Of a stretch of DNA of 64,000 bases, positions 34,919-44,254 are shown piece by piece. The notes under the pieces were generated by a model that was not told the DNA's origin, did no database searches, and saw nothing but the letters and a program-made list of their open reading frames with translations. Every line of letters starts with the position of its first letter. Position 1 is the stretch's first letter. The DNA lies in contig NZ_CP066126.1 of assembly GCF_020544465.1 (NCBI RefSeq), positions 4,216,001 through 4,280,000 of the forward strand. The letters run 5' to 3'. This DNA is from Chromobacterium rhizoryzae. GTDB lineage: Bacteria > Pseudomonadota > Gammaproteobacteria > Burkholderiales > Chromobacteriaceae. A program made the position numbers and the translations under genes.

Positions 34919-36121
34919 ATGCAACTGGATATCCAGGACGTCCTGATCATCGACGACAGCACCTTGCAGCGTCAGCACGGCTGCGAGATCTGCCAAGGCC
35001 TGGGCGCGCAGCAGATCCGCCAGGCCGCCAACGGCGAGGAAGGCCTGGAGCGGATGCGCGAGCAGCTTCCCAGCCTGATCCTGCTGGATTTGGAAATGCC
35101 CAAGCTGGACGGCGTGCAAGTGATGCAGCACATGGCCAGAGAAGGCCTGGGCGCGCCGCTGGTGGTCACCTCCAGCAAGGATTACCTGCTGATCTCCACC
35201 GTGGAGCTGATGGGGCGGGAACTGGGCCTGCCGGTGCTCGGCGGCCTAAAGAAGCCGCTGCGCCAGCCCGAGCTGCTGGACCTGCTCAAACGGGTGTGGA
35301 CGCCCAAGGGCGGCGACGACCATCACGCCGAACTGTTCAGCGAGGTGGAAGTGCGCGAAGCGCTGGACAAGGGCGAGATCATTCCCTACTACCAGCCCAA
35401 GGTCACCCTCAACGGCGGCCTGCTCAAGGGCGCGGAAATGCTGGCGCGCTGGCAACATCCGGAACTCGGCATCGTCTCCCCCGCCCGTTTCATCCCGGTG
35501 GTGGAGGCCAGCGGCTGGGCCACCGAACTGACGCTGAGCATGCTGGACCAGGGCCTGAAGCAATGGCAGGAATGGGCGCGCCGCGGCCTGCGGCTGCCGC
35601 TGTCGGTCAATCTGTCGGCGCTGTCGCTAAAGGGTGACGACCTGACCCAGCAAATCGAACAGCGGCTGCTCAGCACCCATGTGCCGCCGCGCTTCATCAT
35701 TTTCGAAGTGACGGAAACCGCCATCGCCGACAATCTGGCCGAAGCCATCGGCATCGCCGCCCGGCTGCGCCTGGGCGGCCTGGGCCTGTCCATCGACGAC
35801 TTCGGCACCGGCTTCGCCACCTTGCAGCAACTGACCCGTTTCCCGTTCACCGAACTGAAAATCGACCAGTCGCTGGTCACCTCGGTGTCCACCAAGCCTC
35901 ATCTGGAGGCGGTGCTCAACAGCGTGATCGAACTGGCCCAGCGCATGCAGCTGACCACGGTGGCCGAAGGCATAGAAACCACCACCGATCTGGACTTCAT
36001 GGGCAACCGCGGCTGCTTGATGGGCCAGGGTTATTTCATCGCCAAGCCCATGGACGCGCCCCACTTCGAAAGCTGGGTCAAGGAAAGAATGCAGCAAAGC
36101 AAGGAAGCCAGCACCGGCTGA
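34919..36121 (+). CDS. Response regulator with EAL phosphodiesterase output
   Basis: The 400-aa protein joins a receiver domain (acidic residues in LIIDDS, Asp in LILLDLEMPKLDG) to an EAL domain from about residue 145. The catalytic signature is GAEMLARW (EML in place of EAL, the metal-binding Glu retained). VNLSALSL, DDFGTGFATL, ELKIDQSLV and TVAEGIET follow, so hydrolysis of cyclic di-GMP is expected. As the last gene of the chemosensory operon it probably links receptor input to cyclic di-GMP levels. It converges on srkA with only 9 bp between the stops. Confidence 0.93.
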   Translation: MQLDIQDVLIIDDSTLQRQHGCEICQGLGAQQIRQAANGEEGLERMREQLPSLILLDLEMPKLDGVQVMQHMAREGLGAPLVVTSSKDYLLISTVELMGRELGLPVLGGLKKPLRQPELLDLLKRVWTPKGGDDHHAELFSEVEVREALDKGEIIPYYQPKVTLNGGLLKGAEMLARWQHPELGIVSPARFIPVVEASGWATELTLSMLDQGLKQWQEWARRGLRLPLSVNLSALSLKGDDLTQQIEQRLLSTHVPPRFIIFEVTETAIADNLAEAIGIAARLRLGGLGLSIDDFGTGFATLQQLTRFPFTELKIDQSLVTSVSTKPHLEAVLNSVIELAQRMQLTTVAEGIETTTDLDFMGNRGCLMGQGYFIAKPMDAPHFESWVKERMQQSKEASTG

Positions 36122-36130
36122 ACCGCACGC

Positions 36131-37120
36131 TCAGGCAGACCACAGCGGCGGCTCGTCCAGCAGCGCAATCTGTTCGCGCAGCGTCAGTATCTGCTCCTCC
36201 CAGTAACGCTGGCTGTTGAACCAGGGGAAGGCGGCCGGGAAGGCCGGATCGTGCCAGCGCCGCGCCAGCCAGGCGCTGTAATGGATCAAGCGCAAGGTGC
36301 GCAGCGCCTCCAGCAGATGCAGCTCGCGCAGATCGAACTCGCAGAAATCCTCATAGCCGGCCAGCACCTCGGCCAGTTGCGCCGACTGCTCCTCGCGGCT
36401 GCCGGACAACAGCATCCACAAATCCTGCACCGCCGGCCCCATGCGGCTGTCGTCGAAGTCGACGAAATGCGGGCCGTCGTCGGTCCACAGCATATTCCCG
36501 ACATGGCAATCGCCGTGCAGCCGCAGCGCGCTCACCGCGCCGGCGCGCTGGTAAGCGCGGTCGACGCCGGCCAGCGCCTGCTCCAGCACGCCGCGGAAGA
36601 CTTCGCGCAGTTCCGGCGGCAAGTCCGCGTGCCGCAATAAATAGTCCGCCGGCTCGCGGCCGAAGCTGTCCGCGTCCAAAGCCGGCCGCCGCGCGTAATC
36701 CTCCACCCGGCCCAAGGCGTGGATGCGGCCCAGAAAGCGGCCTATCCATTCCAGCGTGCGCGCGTCGCCCAACTCCGGCACCCGGCCGCCGCGACGCGGA
36801 AACAAAGCAAAACGGAAACCGCCGTGATGATGCAAGGTGGCGCCCTTGAAGGCCAGCGGCGGCACCACCGGAATCTCGCGCTCCGCCAATTGCAGCGAAA
36901 ACGCGTGTTCCTCCAGAATCTGCTCATCGCTCCAGCGCTCCGGCCGGTAAAACTTGGCCACCAGCGGCGCGGCGTCGTCGATGCCGATCTGGTAAACCCG
37001 GTTCTCATAGCTATTCAGCGCCAGCAGGCTGCCGGAGCTGTAAAGGCCAAGGCTGTCCACGGCGTCGAGAATGGCGTCCGGCGTCAGGCCGGCGAAGGGA
37101 GGCGTTTGATGTGTCTGCAT
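36131..37120 (-). CDS. srkA: Stress response kinase SrkA (YihE family)
   Basis: The 329-aa Ser/Thr kinase of the choline-kinase-like fold counters stress-induced cell death in E. coli. Motifs seen are SYENRVYQIGIDD, LVAKFYRPERWS (ATP lysine), LRLHGDCHVGNMLW (catalytic Asp) and FVDFDDSRMGP (metal site). The start MQTHQTPPF gives the E. coli length; the frame is open far upstream only because it is antisense to selA. Confidence 0.93.
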   Translation of the reverse strand: MQTHQTPPFAGLTPDAILDAVDSLGLYSSGSLLALNSYENRVYQIGIDDAAPLVAKFYRPERWSDEQILEEHAFSLQLAEREIPVVPPLAFKGATLHHHGGFRFALFPRRGGRVPELGDARTLEWIGRFLGRIHALGRVEDYARRPALDADSFGREPADYLLRHADLPPELREVFRGVLEQALAGVDRAYQRAGAVSALRLHGDCHVGNMLWTDDGPHFVDFDDSRMGPAVQDLWMLLSGSREEQSAQLAEVLAGYEDFCEFDLRELHLLEALRTLRLIHYSAWLARRWHDPAFPAAFPWFNSQRYWEEQILTLREQIALLDEPPLWSA

Positions 37121-37199
37121 CCAGGCATTATACGCAGCCGGCAGCGCTCGAGCGTAAGCGGGTAAAATGAAGGAATCTGACATTGCGCCGGAAGCTTCC

Positions 37200-38606
37200 A
37201 TGGACCTGAAGAACCTGTACACCCGCCTGCCCTCCGTTGACCGCCTGCTGGGCCACGAGCGCCTGGCCCGCCTGCTGGGCCGCCACGGCAACGCCGCGCT
37301 GGCCGAGGCCGTGCGCCAGACGCTGGAGCAGGCGCGCCGGACCATACGCGAACAACAGGCGCTGCCCGCCTGGGCCGACAGCGACGACAGCCTGGCCGCC
37401 GCCGTCGGCGACCGGGTCGCCGAACGGCAACGCATGCGGATGCGGCCGGTGTTCAATCTGTCCGGCACCGTATTGCACACCAATCTGGGCCGCGCGCCGA
37501 TGGCCGAGGCCGCGGTGGAAGCCGTCGCCGCGGCGATGCGCGAAGCCGCCACGCTGGAATTCGATCTGCAAGGTGCCGGCCGCGGCCACCGCGACCAGGC
37601 GGTCAGCGAGCTGCTGCGCGAACTCACCGGCGCCGAAGCCGCCTGCGTGGTCAACAACAACGCGGCCGCGGTGCTCATCATGCTGTCCACCGTCGCCGCC
37701 GGCCGCGAGGTGATCCTGTCCCGCGGCGAGATGGTGGAGATCGGCGGCGCCTTCCGCATGCCGGACGTGATGCGTCAGGCCGGCTGCCGGCTGGTGGAAG
37801 TGGGCGCCACCAACCGCACCCATCTGAAGGACTATCGCAACGCCGTCACCGCGGAAACCGGCCTCCTGCTCAAGGTCCACACCAGCAATTACGCGATTCA
37901 GGGCTTCGCCAGCAGCGTGGCGGAGGCGGAACTGGCGGAACTGGCGCGCGAACGCGGCCTGCCGGTGGCCACCGACCTGGGCTCCGGCGCGCTGATCGAC
38001 CTGGCCGCCTACGGCCTGCCGCACGAGCCTATGCCGCAACAGATGATCGCCGCTGGCGTTGACCTGGTCAGCTTCTCCGGCGACAAGCTGCTGGGCGGCC
38101 CGCAGGCCGGCCTGATCATCGGCAAGCGCGAATGGATAGACAAGATTCAACAGCACCCGCTCAAACGCGCGCTGCGCTGCGACAAGATGACGCTGGCGGC
38201 GCTGGAAGCCACGCTGCGCCTCTATCTGGAACCGGACCGGCTGGCCGACACGCTGCCGACGCTGCGCCGGCTGAGCCGCCCGCAAGCGGCGATGCGCGCC
38301 AGCGCCGAGCGCTTGCTCGCCCCGCTGAGCGCGGCGCTGGGAACGGACTACCTGGTGGAAGGCGCCGCCTGCCTGTCCCAGATCGGCAGCGGCTCGCTGC
38401 CGGTGGACCGGCTGCCCAGCTGGGCGCTGGCGGTTTCGCCGGCCGACGGCCGGGGCGGCACGCTGGAACGGCTGGCCGAAGCGCTGCGCGCGCTGCCGCA
38501 GCCGGTGATCGGCCGGCTGGCCGACGGCAGGCTGTGGCTGGACCTGCGCTGTCTGGAGGACGAAGCCGGCTTCATCGCCAATCTGGCCTCATTGGCGCGT
38601 CCATAG
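37200..38606 (+). CDS. selA: L-seryl-tRNA(Sec) selenium transferase
   Basis: The 468-aa PLP enzyme turns Ser-tRNA-Sec into Sec-tRNA-Sec using selenophosphate. Conserved features are NLSGTVLHTNLGRAPM, ACVVNNNAAAVLIML and the PLP lysine in SFSGDKLLGGPQAG. The start MDLKNLYTRLPSVDRLLG follows GGAAGC and fits the family. It serves the selenocysteine codon of fdnG; selB follows 1.5 kb later and selC is at 44.99 kb. Its end overlaps convergent glpM by 18 bp. Confidence 0.96.
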   Translation: MDLKNLYTRLPSVDRLLGHERLARLLGRHGNAALAEAVRQTLEQARRTIREQQALPAWADSDDSLAAAVGDRVAERQRMRMRPVFNLSGTVLHTNLGRAPMAEAAVEAVAAAMREAATLEFDLQGAGRGHRDQAVSELLRELTGAEAACVVNNNAAAVLIMLSTVAAGREVILSRGEMVEIGGAFRMPDVMRQAGCRLVEVGATNRTHLKDYRNAVTAETGLLLKVHTSNYAIQGFASSVAEAELAELARERGLPVATDLGSGALIDLAAYGLPHEPMPQQMIAAGVDLVSFSGDKLLGGPQAGLIIGKREWIDKIQQHPLKRALRCDKMTLAALEATLRLYLEPDRLADTLPTLRRLSRPQAAMRASAERLLAPLSAALGTDYLVEGAACLSQIGSGSLPVDRLPSWALAVSPADGRGGTLERLAEALRALPQPVIGRLADGRLWLDLRCLEDEAGFIANLASLARP

Positions 38607-38921
38607 CCAGATCAAGACGCCGGCGGCCGCGGCCCAGCACGCCGCCGCGCCCAGCAAGGCCGCGCCCAGCCGCCAGCGGTCTATCAGCCAATACAGGGCC
38701 AGCAAATAGATGAAATAAGGCAGCAGCGAAGCCATGCCGAACAGCAAGGTGGTTTTCAGCTCGGCCGCGCCGCGCTCGCTGCCGACAATATAGTGCGCGA
38801 TCAACGCGAAAGTGGGGAACAGCGGCACCAGGCCGGCGATATAGTAATTCCTGGACCTGGCCAACACGCTGATCAACAGCACCGCCAGCGCGCCCAAGGC
38901 GCTTTTCAGCAATAAAGCCAT
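38589..38921 (-). CDS. glpM: GlpM-family inner-membrane protein
   Basis: The 110-aa protein has about four membrane helices (LLLKSALGALAVLLISVLA; YYIAGLVPLFPTFALIAHYI; LPYFIYLLALYWLI; GAAACWAAAAGVLIWLW). The family member in Pseudomonas aeruginosa supports alginate production; the function here is unknown. It converges on and slightly overlaps the end of selA. Confidence 0.85.
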   Translation of the reverse strand: MALLLKSALGALAVLLISVLARSRNYYIAGLVPLFPTFALIAHYIVGSERGAAELKTTLLFGMASLLPYFIYLLALYWLIDRWRLGAALLGAAACWAAAAGVLIWLWTRQ

Positions 38922-38982
38922 TCCCCTCCCCGTTCCCGGAAAACCCCAATTGTGTCACAAGGCGTCCCCGCCGCGGCTGAGG

Positions 38983-39008
38983 TTCATTCTTGTTCTCATT
39001 CTCATTAA
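38983..39008. promoter_or_regulatory. Fur-like hexamer run upstream of the cation efflux gene
   Basis: The reverse strand reads AATGAGAATGAGAACAAG, three hexamers resembling the NAT(A/T)AT units bound by Fur, in an AT-rich promoter region 80-105 bp upstream of the transporter start. The match is imperfect and assigned by eye. Confidence 0.35.
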
Positions 39009-39087
39009 TAAAAACAATCAATTTTTTAAAATTAATAGCCTTTGTGCGATAATCAGGGCATCCCACCCACTGCCGGACTGCACTGCC

Positions 39088-40017
39088 ATGGCCCACACTC
39101 ATCACGCCATCGACGGCGACAGCGTAGAGAAACGCCGCGCCGGCCGCGTCAGCACGCTGGTCAGCGTCGCGGTCAACCTGATCCTCTCCACCACCCAGAT
39201 CGTGGTGGGCGCGCTGGCGCACTCCTCCGCCTTGATCGCCGACGGCCTGCACTCGCTGTCCGACCTGATCGCCGATTTCGTGGTCTTGCTGGCCGGCAAA
39301 CACAGCCATAAAGCGCCGGACAACGATCACCACTACGGCCATCACCGTTACGAGAACGCCGCCTCGCTGATCCTGGGCCTGCTCTTGCTGGGCGTCGGCC
39401 TGGGCATGCTGTACAGCGCCGCCGCGAAATTCCACGACCCCGCCTCCATTCCCACCGTCCACGCCGTCGCCCTGTGGGTGGCGCTGCTGGCCTTGGCGGT
39501 CAAGGAGGCGCTGTTCCGCTACATGCTGGCGGTGGCTAAGCGCGTGCGCTCCAGCATGCTGGTGGCCAATGCCTGGCACGCGCGCTCCGACGCGGCCTCC
39601 TCGCTGGTGGTGGCGCTGGGCATCATCGGCAACCTGATGGGCTATCCGCTGCTGGACCCGGTGGCCGCCCTGCTGGTGGGCCTGCTGGTCGCCCGCATGG
39701 GCTGGCGCTTCGGCTGGGACGCGATGCACGACCTGATGGACCGCGCCGCCGACGACGACGCCGTCGCCGCCATCCGCCAGACCCTGCTGAGCACCCCGGG
39801 CATTCACGGCGTGCACGATCTGCGCACCCGCAAGATGGGCGACCTGATCCAGGTGGACGTGCACCTGGAAGTGGACGGCGCCATTAGCGTGGAACAGGCC
39901 CACGCCATCTCGGAAGCCGCGCGCCACCGCGTGCTGGAGCGGCACCCGGTGCTGGACGTGCTCGCCCACATCGACCCCGCCGGCCATTATCTGCCGGACC
40001 CCTCGCCCGTCCGCTGA
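39088..40017 (+). CDS. Cation diffusion facilitator (divalent metal efflux)
   Basis: The 309-aa antiporter has a His-rich N-terminus (MAHTHHAID). Six helices carry the metal-site residues: HSSALIADGLHSLSDLIADF in helix 2 (Asp pair) and NAWHARSDAASSLVV in helix 5 (HxxxD). The C-terminal cytoplasmic domain is metallochaperone-like with the usual histidines. It exports Zn, Fe or similar ions from the cytoplasm; the metal cannot be told from sequence. The ATG at 39088 was chosen because upstream codons are AT-rich non-coding DNA. Confidence 0.92.
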   Translation: MAHTHHAIDGDSVEKRRAGRVSTLVSVAVNLILSTTQIVVGALAHSSALIADGLHSLSDLIADFVVLLAGKHSHKAPDNDHHYGHHRYENAASLILGLLLLGVGLGMLYSAAAKFHDPASIPTVHAVALWVALLALAVKEALFRYMLAVAKRVRSSMLVANAWHARSDAASSLVVALGIIGNLMGYPLLDPVAALLVGLLVARMGWRFGWDAMHDLMDRAADDDAVAAIRQTLLSTPGIHGVHDLRTRKMGDLIQVDVHLEVDGAISVEQAHAISEAARHRVLERHPVLDVLAHIDPAGHYLPDPSPVR

Positions 40018-40086
40018 GCCCAGCCCATGGCCAAGTCCGCCATTTCTGGCGATACTTGGCCTTTTACCCCTGCCGCTTCGCCCGCC

Positions 40087-41970
40087 ATGATTATCGCCAC
40101 CGCCGGACACGTAGACCACGGCAAGACCGCCCTGCTTCACGCCCTGACCGGCACCGACGCCGATCGCCTGCCGGAAGAAAAAAAGCGCGGCATGACCATA
40201 GACCTGGGCTATGCCTATCTGCCGACGCCCGAGGGCGGCGCGATCGGCTTCATCGACGTGCCCGGCCATGAGCGTTTCCTGAGCAATATGCTGGCCGGCG
40301 TCGGCGGCGTGCGCCACGCGCTGCTGGTGATCGCCGCCGACGACGGCGTGATGCCGCAAACCCGAGAACACCTGGCCATCCTGCAATTGCTGCAACTGGA
40401 CAGCCTGACCGTGGCCATCAGCAAAAGCGACCTGGCCGGCCCGGAAGCGCTGGAAGGCGTCATGGACGAGGCGCGGCGGGCGCTGGCCGAACACGGCCTG
40501 CGCGCGGCTGCGCTGCTGCCGGTTTCCGCGCGCAGCGGCGCCGGCGTCGACGTCTTGCGGCGGCATCTGCTGCAACTGCGCGACCAAGCCGCCGGAACCG
40601 AACGTCGCTTCCGCCTGGCGATAGACCGCGCCTTCACCATAGGCGGCGCCGGCCTGGTGGTGACCGGCACCGCCTGGGGCGGCCGCGTGAACGTGGGCGA
40701 CGCCCTATGGCTGAGCGGCAAGGACGTCGCCGTCCGCGTGCGCGGCCTGCACGTGCAAAACCAGCCGGCGCGGCAAGGCCAGGCCGGCCAGCGCATTGCG
40801 CTCAACCTGGTCGGCGACATCGACAAACGACAGATTCAACGCGGCGACTGGCTGCTGGAGCAAGCGGCGCCGGCGCCGGCCGTCCGCGTCAGCGTGCGCT
40901 TGCGCCTGGCCCCGGCCGCTCACGCCACTTTGCGCCACTGGCAGGCCGTCCATCTCCATCACGCCGCCAGCCACTGCACCGGCCGGGTGGCCCTGCTGGA
41001 ACGTCCGCAACTCCATCCCGGCGACGAGGGACTGGCTGAACTGAGCCTGGACCGGCCGCTGCACCTGGCCGACGGCGACAAGCTGATCCTGCGCGACGCC
41101 GGCGCGCAGCACACCCTGGCCTGCGCCACGGTGCTGGAACGGCAGCCGCCTACGCGCGGCAAGCGCCAAGACGAACGGCTGGCCCATCTGCGCGCCCTGG
41201 CCGCGGCCGGAAGCGACAACGTCCAGAACCTGCGGCTGCGCCTGAGCCGACAGGCGCTTTCCCTGCCCGATCTCGCCTGGGACCGGCAATTGAGCGAAGC
41301 CGGGCTGGCGGAGCTGCTGCGCGCCGCCCCGCTGCTCACCGCCGGCCAGCACGCTTACGCGCCGGAACACTGGGCGGAGTTGCAAGGACAGCTGCTGGAA
41401 CGGCTGGCGGCGCTGCATCTCCAGCAGCCGGACCAACTGGGCGCCAGCCGCGGCCGCGCGCGCCGGCTGGCGCTGCCGCAGGAAAGCGAGGCCGCGGTCA
41501 ATTTGATGATCGATCAATTGCTGGCGGAGGGAAGGCTGGCCAATACCCGCGGCTGGCTGCATCTGCCCGGCCACGTGCTGGCTTTCGACGCGGAAGAGAC
41601 CGCGCTGTGGCGGCGTTTGGAGCCGGCTTTCACCGATCAGGGACAGCCGCATTGGGTGCGGGATTTGGCCGCGGCGGCCGGCGTGGAGGAGGACACGGCG
41701 CGCGCTGTGCTGCGCAAAGCCGCGAGGCAGGGCCATGTCCACGCCGTGGTTCGGGACCGCTATTTCTCCAGCGCGGCGATCCGCGGCATGGCGGCCATCG
41801 TGCACAGCCTGAATCAGGACGCCGGCTACGCCGACGCCGCCAACTTCCGCGACCAACTGGGCTGCGGCCGCAAGCTGGCGATTCAAATCCTGGAGTATTT
41901 CGACCGCTGCGGCTTCACCCGCCGCCTGGGGGACAGGCATTTGCTGCGCGAGGCGCGGCTGTTCGACTAA
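40087..41970 (+). CDS. selB: Selenocysteine-specific elongation factor SelB
   Basis: The 627-aa GTPase delivers Sec-tRNA-Sec to UGA codons by binding the SECIS hairpin. The G domain has AGHVDHGKTALL (P-loop), KKRGMTIDLGYAY (switch I), IDVPGHERF and SKSDLAG. An EF-Tu-like beta-barrel part follows, then C-terminal winged helices end in LGCGRKLAIQILEYFDRCGF, which contact RNA. The start MIIATAGHVDHGKT is at the expected distance from the P-loop; the extra upstream ATG adds 20 unrelated residues. Confidence 0.96.
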   Translation: MIIATAGHVDHGKTALLHALTGTDADRLPEEKKRGMTIDLGYAYLPTPEGGAIGFIDVPGHERFLSNMLAGVGGVRHALLVIAADDGVMPQTREHLAILQLLQLDSLTVAISKSDLAGPEALEGVMDEARRALAEHGLRAAALLPVSARSGAGVDVLRRHLLQLRDQAAGTERRFRLAIDRAFTIGGAGLVVTGTAWGGRVNVGDALWLSGKDVAVRVRGLHVQNQPARQGQAGQRIALNLVGDIDKRQIQRGDWLLEQAAPAPAVRVSVRLRLAPAAHATLRHWQAVHLHHAASHCTGRVALLERPQLHPGDEGLAELSLDRPLHLADGDKLILRDAGAQHTLACATVLERQPPTRGKRQDERLAHLRALAAAGSDNVQNLRLRLSRQALSLPDLAWDRQLSEAGLAELLRAAPLLTAGQHAYAPEHWAELQGQLLERLAALHLQQPDQLGASRGRARRLALPQESEAAVNLMIDQLLAEGRLANTRGWLHLPGHVLAFDAEETALWRRLEPAFTDQGQPHWVRDLAAAAGVEEDTARAVLRKAARQGHVHAVVRDRYFSSAAIRGMAAIVHSLNQDAGYADAANFRDQLGCGRKLAIQILEYFDRCGFTRRLGDRHLLREARLFD

Positions 41971-43721
41971 CCTGCGTGTCCAGGGCCGGACGGCGATTCC
42001 AGCGCCCGGCCCAACACCGCGCGCAACCGGCTGATATCGAAAGGTTTCTCCAGCCGCGCGGCGAACCAGGCGGCGCGCGGATCGGCGTATTCCTCCGGGT
42101 AAGCGGTCATCGCGATGATTTTCACGCCGCGGTGGCGCACGCTGCGCTTCAGCGCCTCCGCCACCGAATAACCGCTCTCATTGCCCAGCTGCATGTCCAG
42201 CAAGACCACGTTGAAGCTGGCTTGTTGCAGCTTCTGACAGGCTTCCGCCACCGAGCTGGCGGTGGACACCGCGTAGCCGTTCATTTGCAGGCAATCGGAA
42301 AACGGCTCTCGGATATTCTTGTCGTCGTCCACCACCAGCACCGAACGTTCCGGCCCCGGCGGCTGATCCGGCACCACGATGGGCAAGCGGACGATGAACT
42401 CGGAGCCCACGCCCACCACGCTCTTCAGCTCCAGCTCCCCGCCCAGCAAGGACACCAGTTCCTTGACCACCGCCAGGCCCAGCCCGCTGCTGCCCACCCG
42501 GCGCGCGTGCCCCTGGAAAAACGGCTGGAAGATGCGCGATTGAAACTCCTCCGGCACGCCGATGCCGGTGTCTATCACGCGGATATCCAGGATATTGCGA
42601 CCGTCGGCGCTGTCCACGCCGGCCTCCACCGTGACCGTGCCGTGATCGGTGTAGCGGATGGCGTTGGTCAGCAGATTGCCGACGATCTGCCGCAAGCGGT
42701 CGCCGTCCAGTTTCACCGTCTCAGGCAATTCGCCCAGCCGCACATGCAGGCCCAAGCCCTTGCCGTCCAACTGCGCGCGATGCACGTCGATCACCTCGTT
42801 CAAGGTCGCCGCCACGTCCACATCGCCGATATGCAGCCGGAACTGCATATTCTTGATCGCGGAGATGTCCATGATGTCGCGCACCTGGGTCATCAGATGC
42901 GCCATGCAGGTTTTCAAGCGCCCCACCGCCTTGGCGGCCTTGCCGGCCGGATCGATGTCCGGCTCGATCAACTCCACGCACACCTGCATGGTCTGCAGCG
43001 GCGAGCGGATCTCGTGGCTCAGCGTGGCGAGGAAGGTGGTGCGGTCCAGCTCCGCGTTCACCGTGGCCTTGTGCGCCGCCCGCTCCTGCTCCAGCAGCTG
43101 CTGGCGCGCGGCGGCGTCGCGACGCGCGCCCTGATAGCGGTACAGCAGCACGAAAATCACCATGCAGATGCCGCCCAGCGCAAACCACAGCGAGGCGACC
43201 AATTGCTGGTTGTGCCGCAAGTCCTTGTTGCGCGCGTCGCGCGAAGACACCTCGGCCACGCGCGCCTGGACCGCGAACTCCGCCAGCGACGGCCGGATGC
43301 TGTCGATGCGGTCTATGTTCTGCTGCGCGCTCCGGACGCTGGGATGCAGGATGTTTTCGTCCTCGAAGAAATCCTGCAGCAGGCTGGCTGTGCCTTTGAA
43401 ACCATCGACGCGGCTCAGCATCTCCTGCATCTTGGACGGCGTGACGAAATCCAGGAAACGGCTGTTGGCCACCGCCAGCCGGAATTGCACCTGCGACTCG
43501 GGAACTTCCCCCGCCTTCAAACGCAATAAGTCGGCGCGCGCTTTCTCCAGCTCAAGCTGCATCTGCGCCACCGACCAGTACAAATCCTCGCTGCGCCCCT
43601 CAAAGCTGCGCGCCGGCACATAACGCTCGATCGCCATGTAAACGCCGATGCCCAACAGCAAAAAGCCGAGCAAGGCCAGCGCCGGGATGCCCTTCCAGCC
43701 GGACAGCATCGACTTGTTCAT
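41967..43721 (-). CDS. Membrane hybrid sensor histidine kinase
   Basis: The protein (about 584 aa) begins with a membrane helix (LALLGFLLLGIGVYMAI), a periplasmic domain of about 170 aa, and a second helix. A HisKA domain with LSHEIRSPLQTM, an ATPase domain (NAIRYTDHG, DTGIGVP, GLGLAV) and a C-terminal receiver with Asp in VVLLDMQLG follow. MNKSMLSGW has AGGAGGG upstream; an ATG at 43754 overlapping the previous stop (TGATG) is a coupled alternative. It follows the SUOX-fold gene, so that protein is probably the periplasmic ligand sensor. No separate output regulator is adjacent. Confidence 0.92.
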   Translation of the reverse strand: MNKSMLSGWKGIPALALLGFLLLGIGVYMAIERYVPARSFEGRSEDLYWSVAQMQLELEKARADLLRLKAGEVPESQVQFRLAVANSRFLDFVTPSKMQEMLSRVDGFKGTASLLQDFFEDENILHPSVRSAQQNIDRIDSIRPSLAEFAVQARVAEVSSRDARNKDLRHNQQLVASLWFALGGICMVIFVLLYRYQGARRDAAARQQLLEQERAAHKATVNAELDRTTFLATLSHEIRSPLQTMQVCVELIEPDIDPAGKAAKAVGRLKTCMAHLMTQVRDIMDISAIKNMQFRLHIGDVDVAATLNEVIDVHRAQLDGKGLGLHVRLGELPETVKLDGDRLRQIVGNLLTNAIRYTDHGTVTVEAGVDSADGRNILDIRVIDTGIGVPEEFQSRIFQPFFQGHARRVGSSGLGLAVVKELVSLLGGELELKSVVGVGSEFIVRLPIVVPDQPPGPERSVLVVDDDKNIREPFSDCLQMNGYAVSTASSVAEACQKLQQASFNVVLLDMQLGNESGYSVAEALKRSVRHRGVKIIAMTAYPEEYADPRAAWFAARLEKPFDISRLRAVLGRALESPSGPGHAG

Positions 43722-43753
43722 CGCTCGTCCCGAGCCCTCCTGGCCGGCCGGCA

Positions 43754-44254
43754 TCAGAACACCACCAGGCGGTTGATCTGCCACACCAGCTTGGCGTCCA
43801 TCACCGGCCCTTTCTTGTCCTCCGGCATTTGATCCAGCGGATACATCAGCCATAAGGGACCGCGGTTGGTGATGTCCAAAGGCTTGTTGTTGACCGAGCG
43901 CGCCAACACCACGTCGAAGTCGTAGAACTCGCGGCGGTCTATCCAGTACACGTAATCGTTCAGGGCCCGCAGCTTGACCTTCTGGCCGCTGGCGCCCACC
44001 TTGGCCAGAATGTCCCGCATCAGCGGCCCGCTGAACACCGATTGCGGCGTCCAGGTGGTCCGGGTCACCACCGAATGCTGACGCAAGCTCTGCAAGTCCT
44101 GCTCACGGAACTCGTACACATTCTTTTCTTTATTGGTGAACTGGCTGATCTTGCCCGACACCGTCAACACCACAGGCCCCGGCGCGGCATGAAGCGCGGC
44201 CACGCAACACGCCAGCGCCACTCCGCTCAAGACCGCCTTCCCGCTCTTCCCCAT
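43754..44254 (-). CDS. Periplasmic molybdopterin-oxidoreductase-fold protein lacking the cofactor cysteine (PruR-like)
   Basis: The 166-aa protein has a signal peptide (GKAVLSGVALACCVAALHAA) and a small oxidoreductase-molybdopterin (SUOX) fold (VSGKISQFTNKEKNVYEF; GPLMRDILAKVGASG; LNDYVYWIDRREFYDFDVVL; RGPLWLMYPLD). The mature part has no cysteine, so it cannot ligate molybdenum the way sulfite oxidase does. Similar proteins in other bacteria (PruR in Agrobacterium) bind pterins and control a membrane partner. Here the gene overlaps, or ends just before, a hybrid kinase gene. The start MGKSGKAV follows GGGAGC. Confidence 0.75.
   Translation of the reverse strand: MGKSGKAVLSGVALACCVAALHAAPGPVVLTVSGKISQFTNKEKNVYEFREQDLQSLRQHSVVTRTTWTPQSVFSGPLMRDILAKVGASGQKVKLRALNDYVYWIDRREFYDFDVVLARSVNNKPLDITNRGPLWLMYPLDQMPEDKKGPVMDAKLVWQINRLVVF

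Noticed and set aside
36131..37759. 542-residue version of SrkA
   Set aside because: The first 213 residues are antisense to selA; the ATG at 37120 gives the normal family length.
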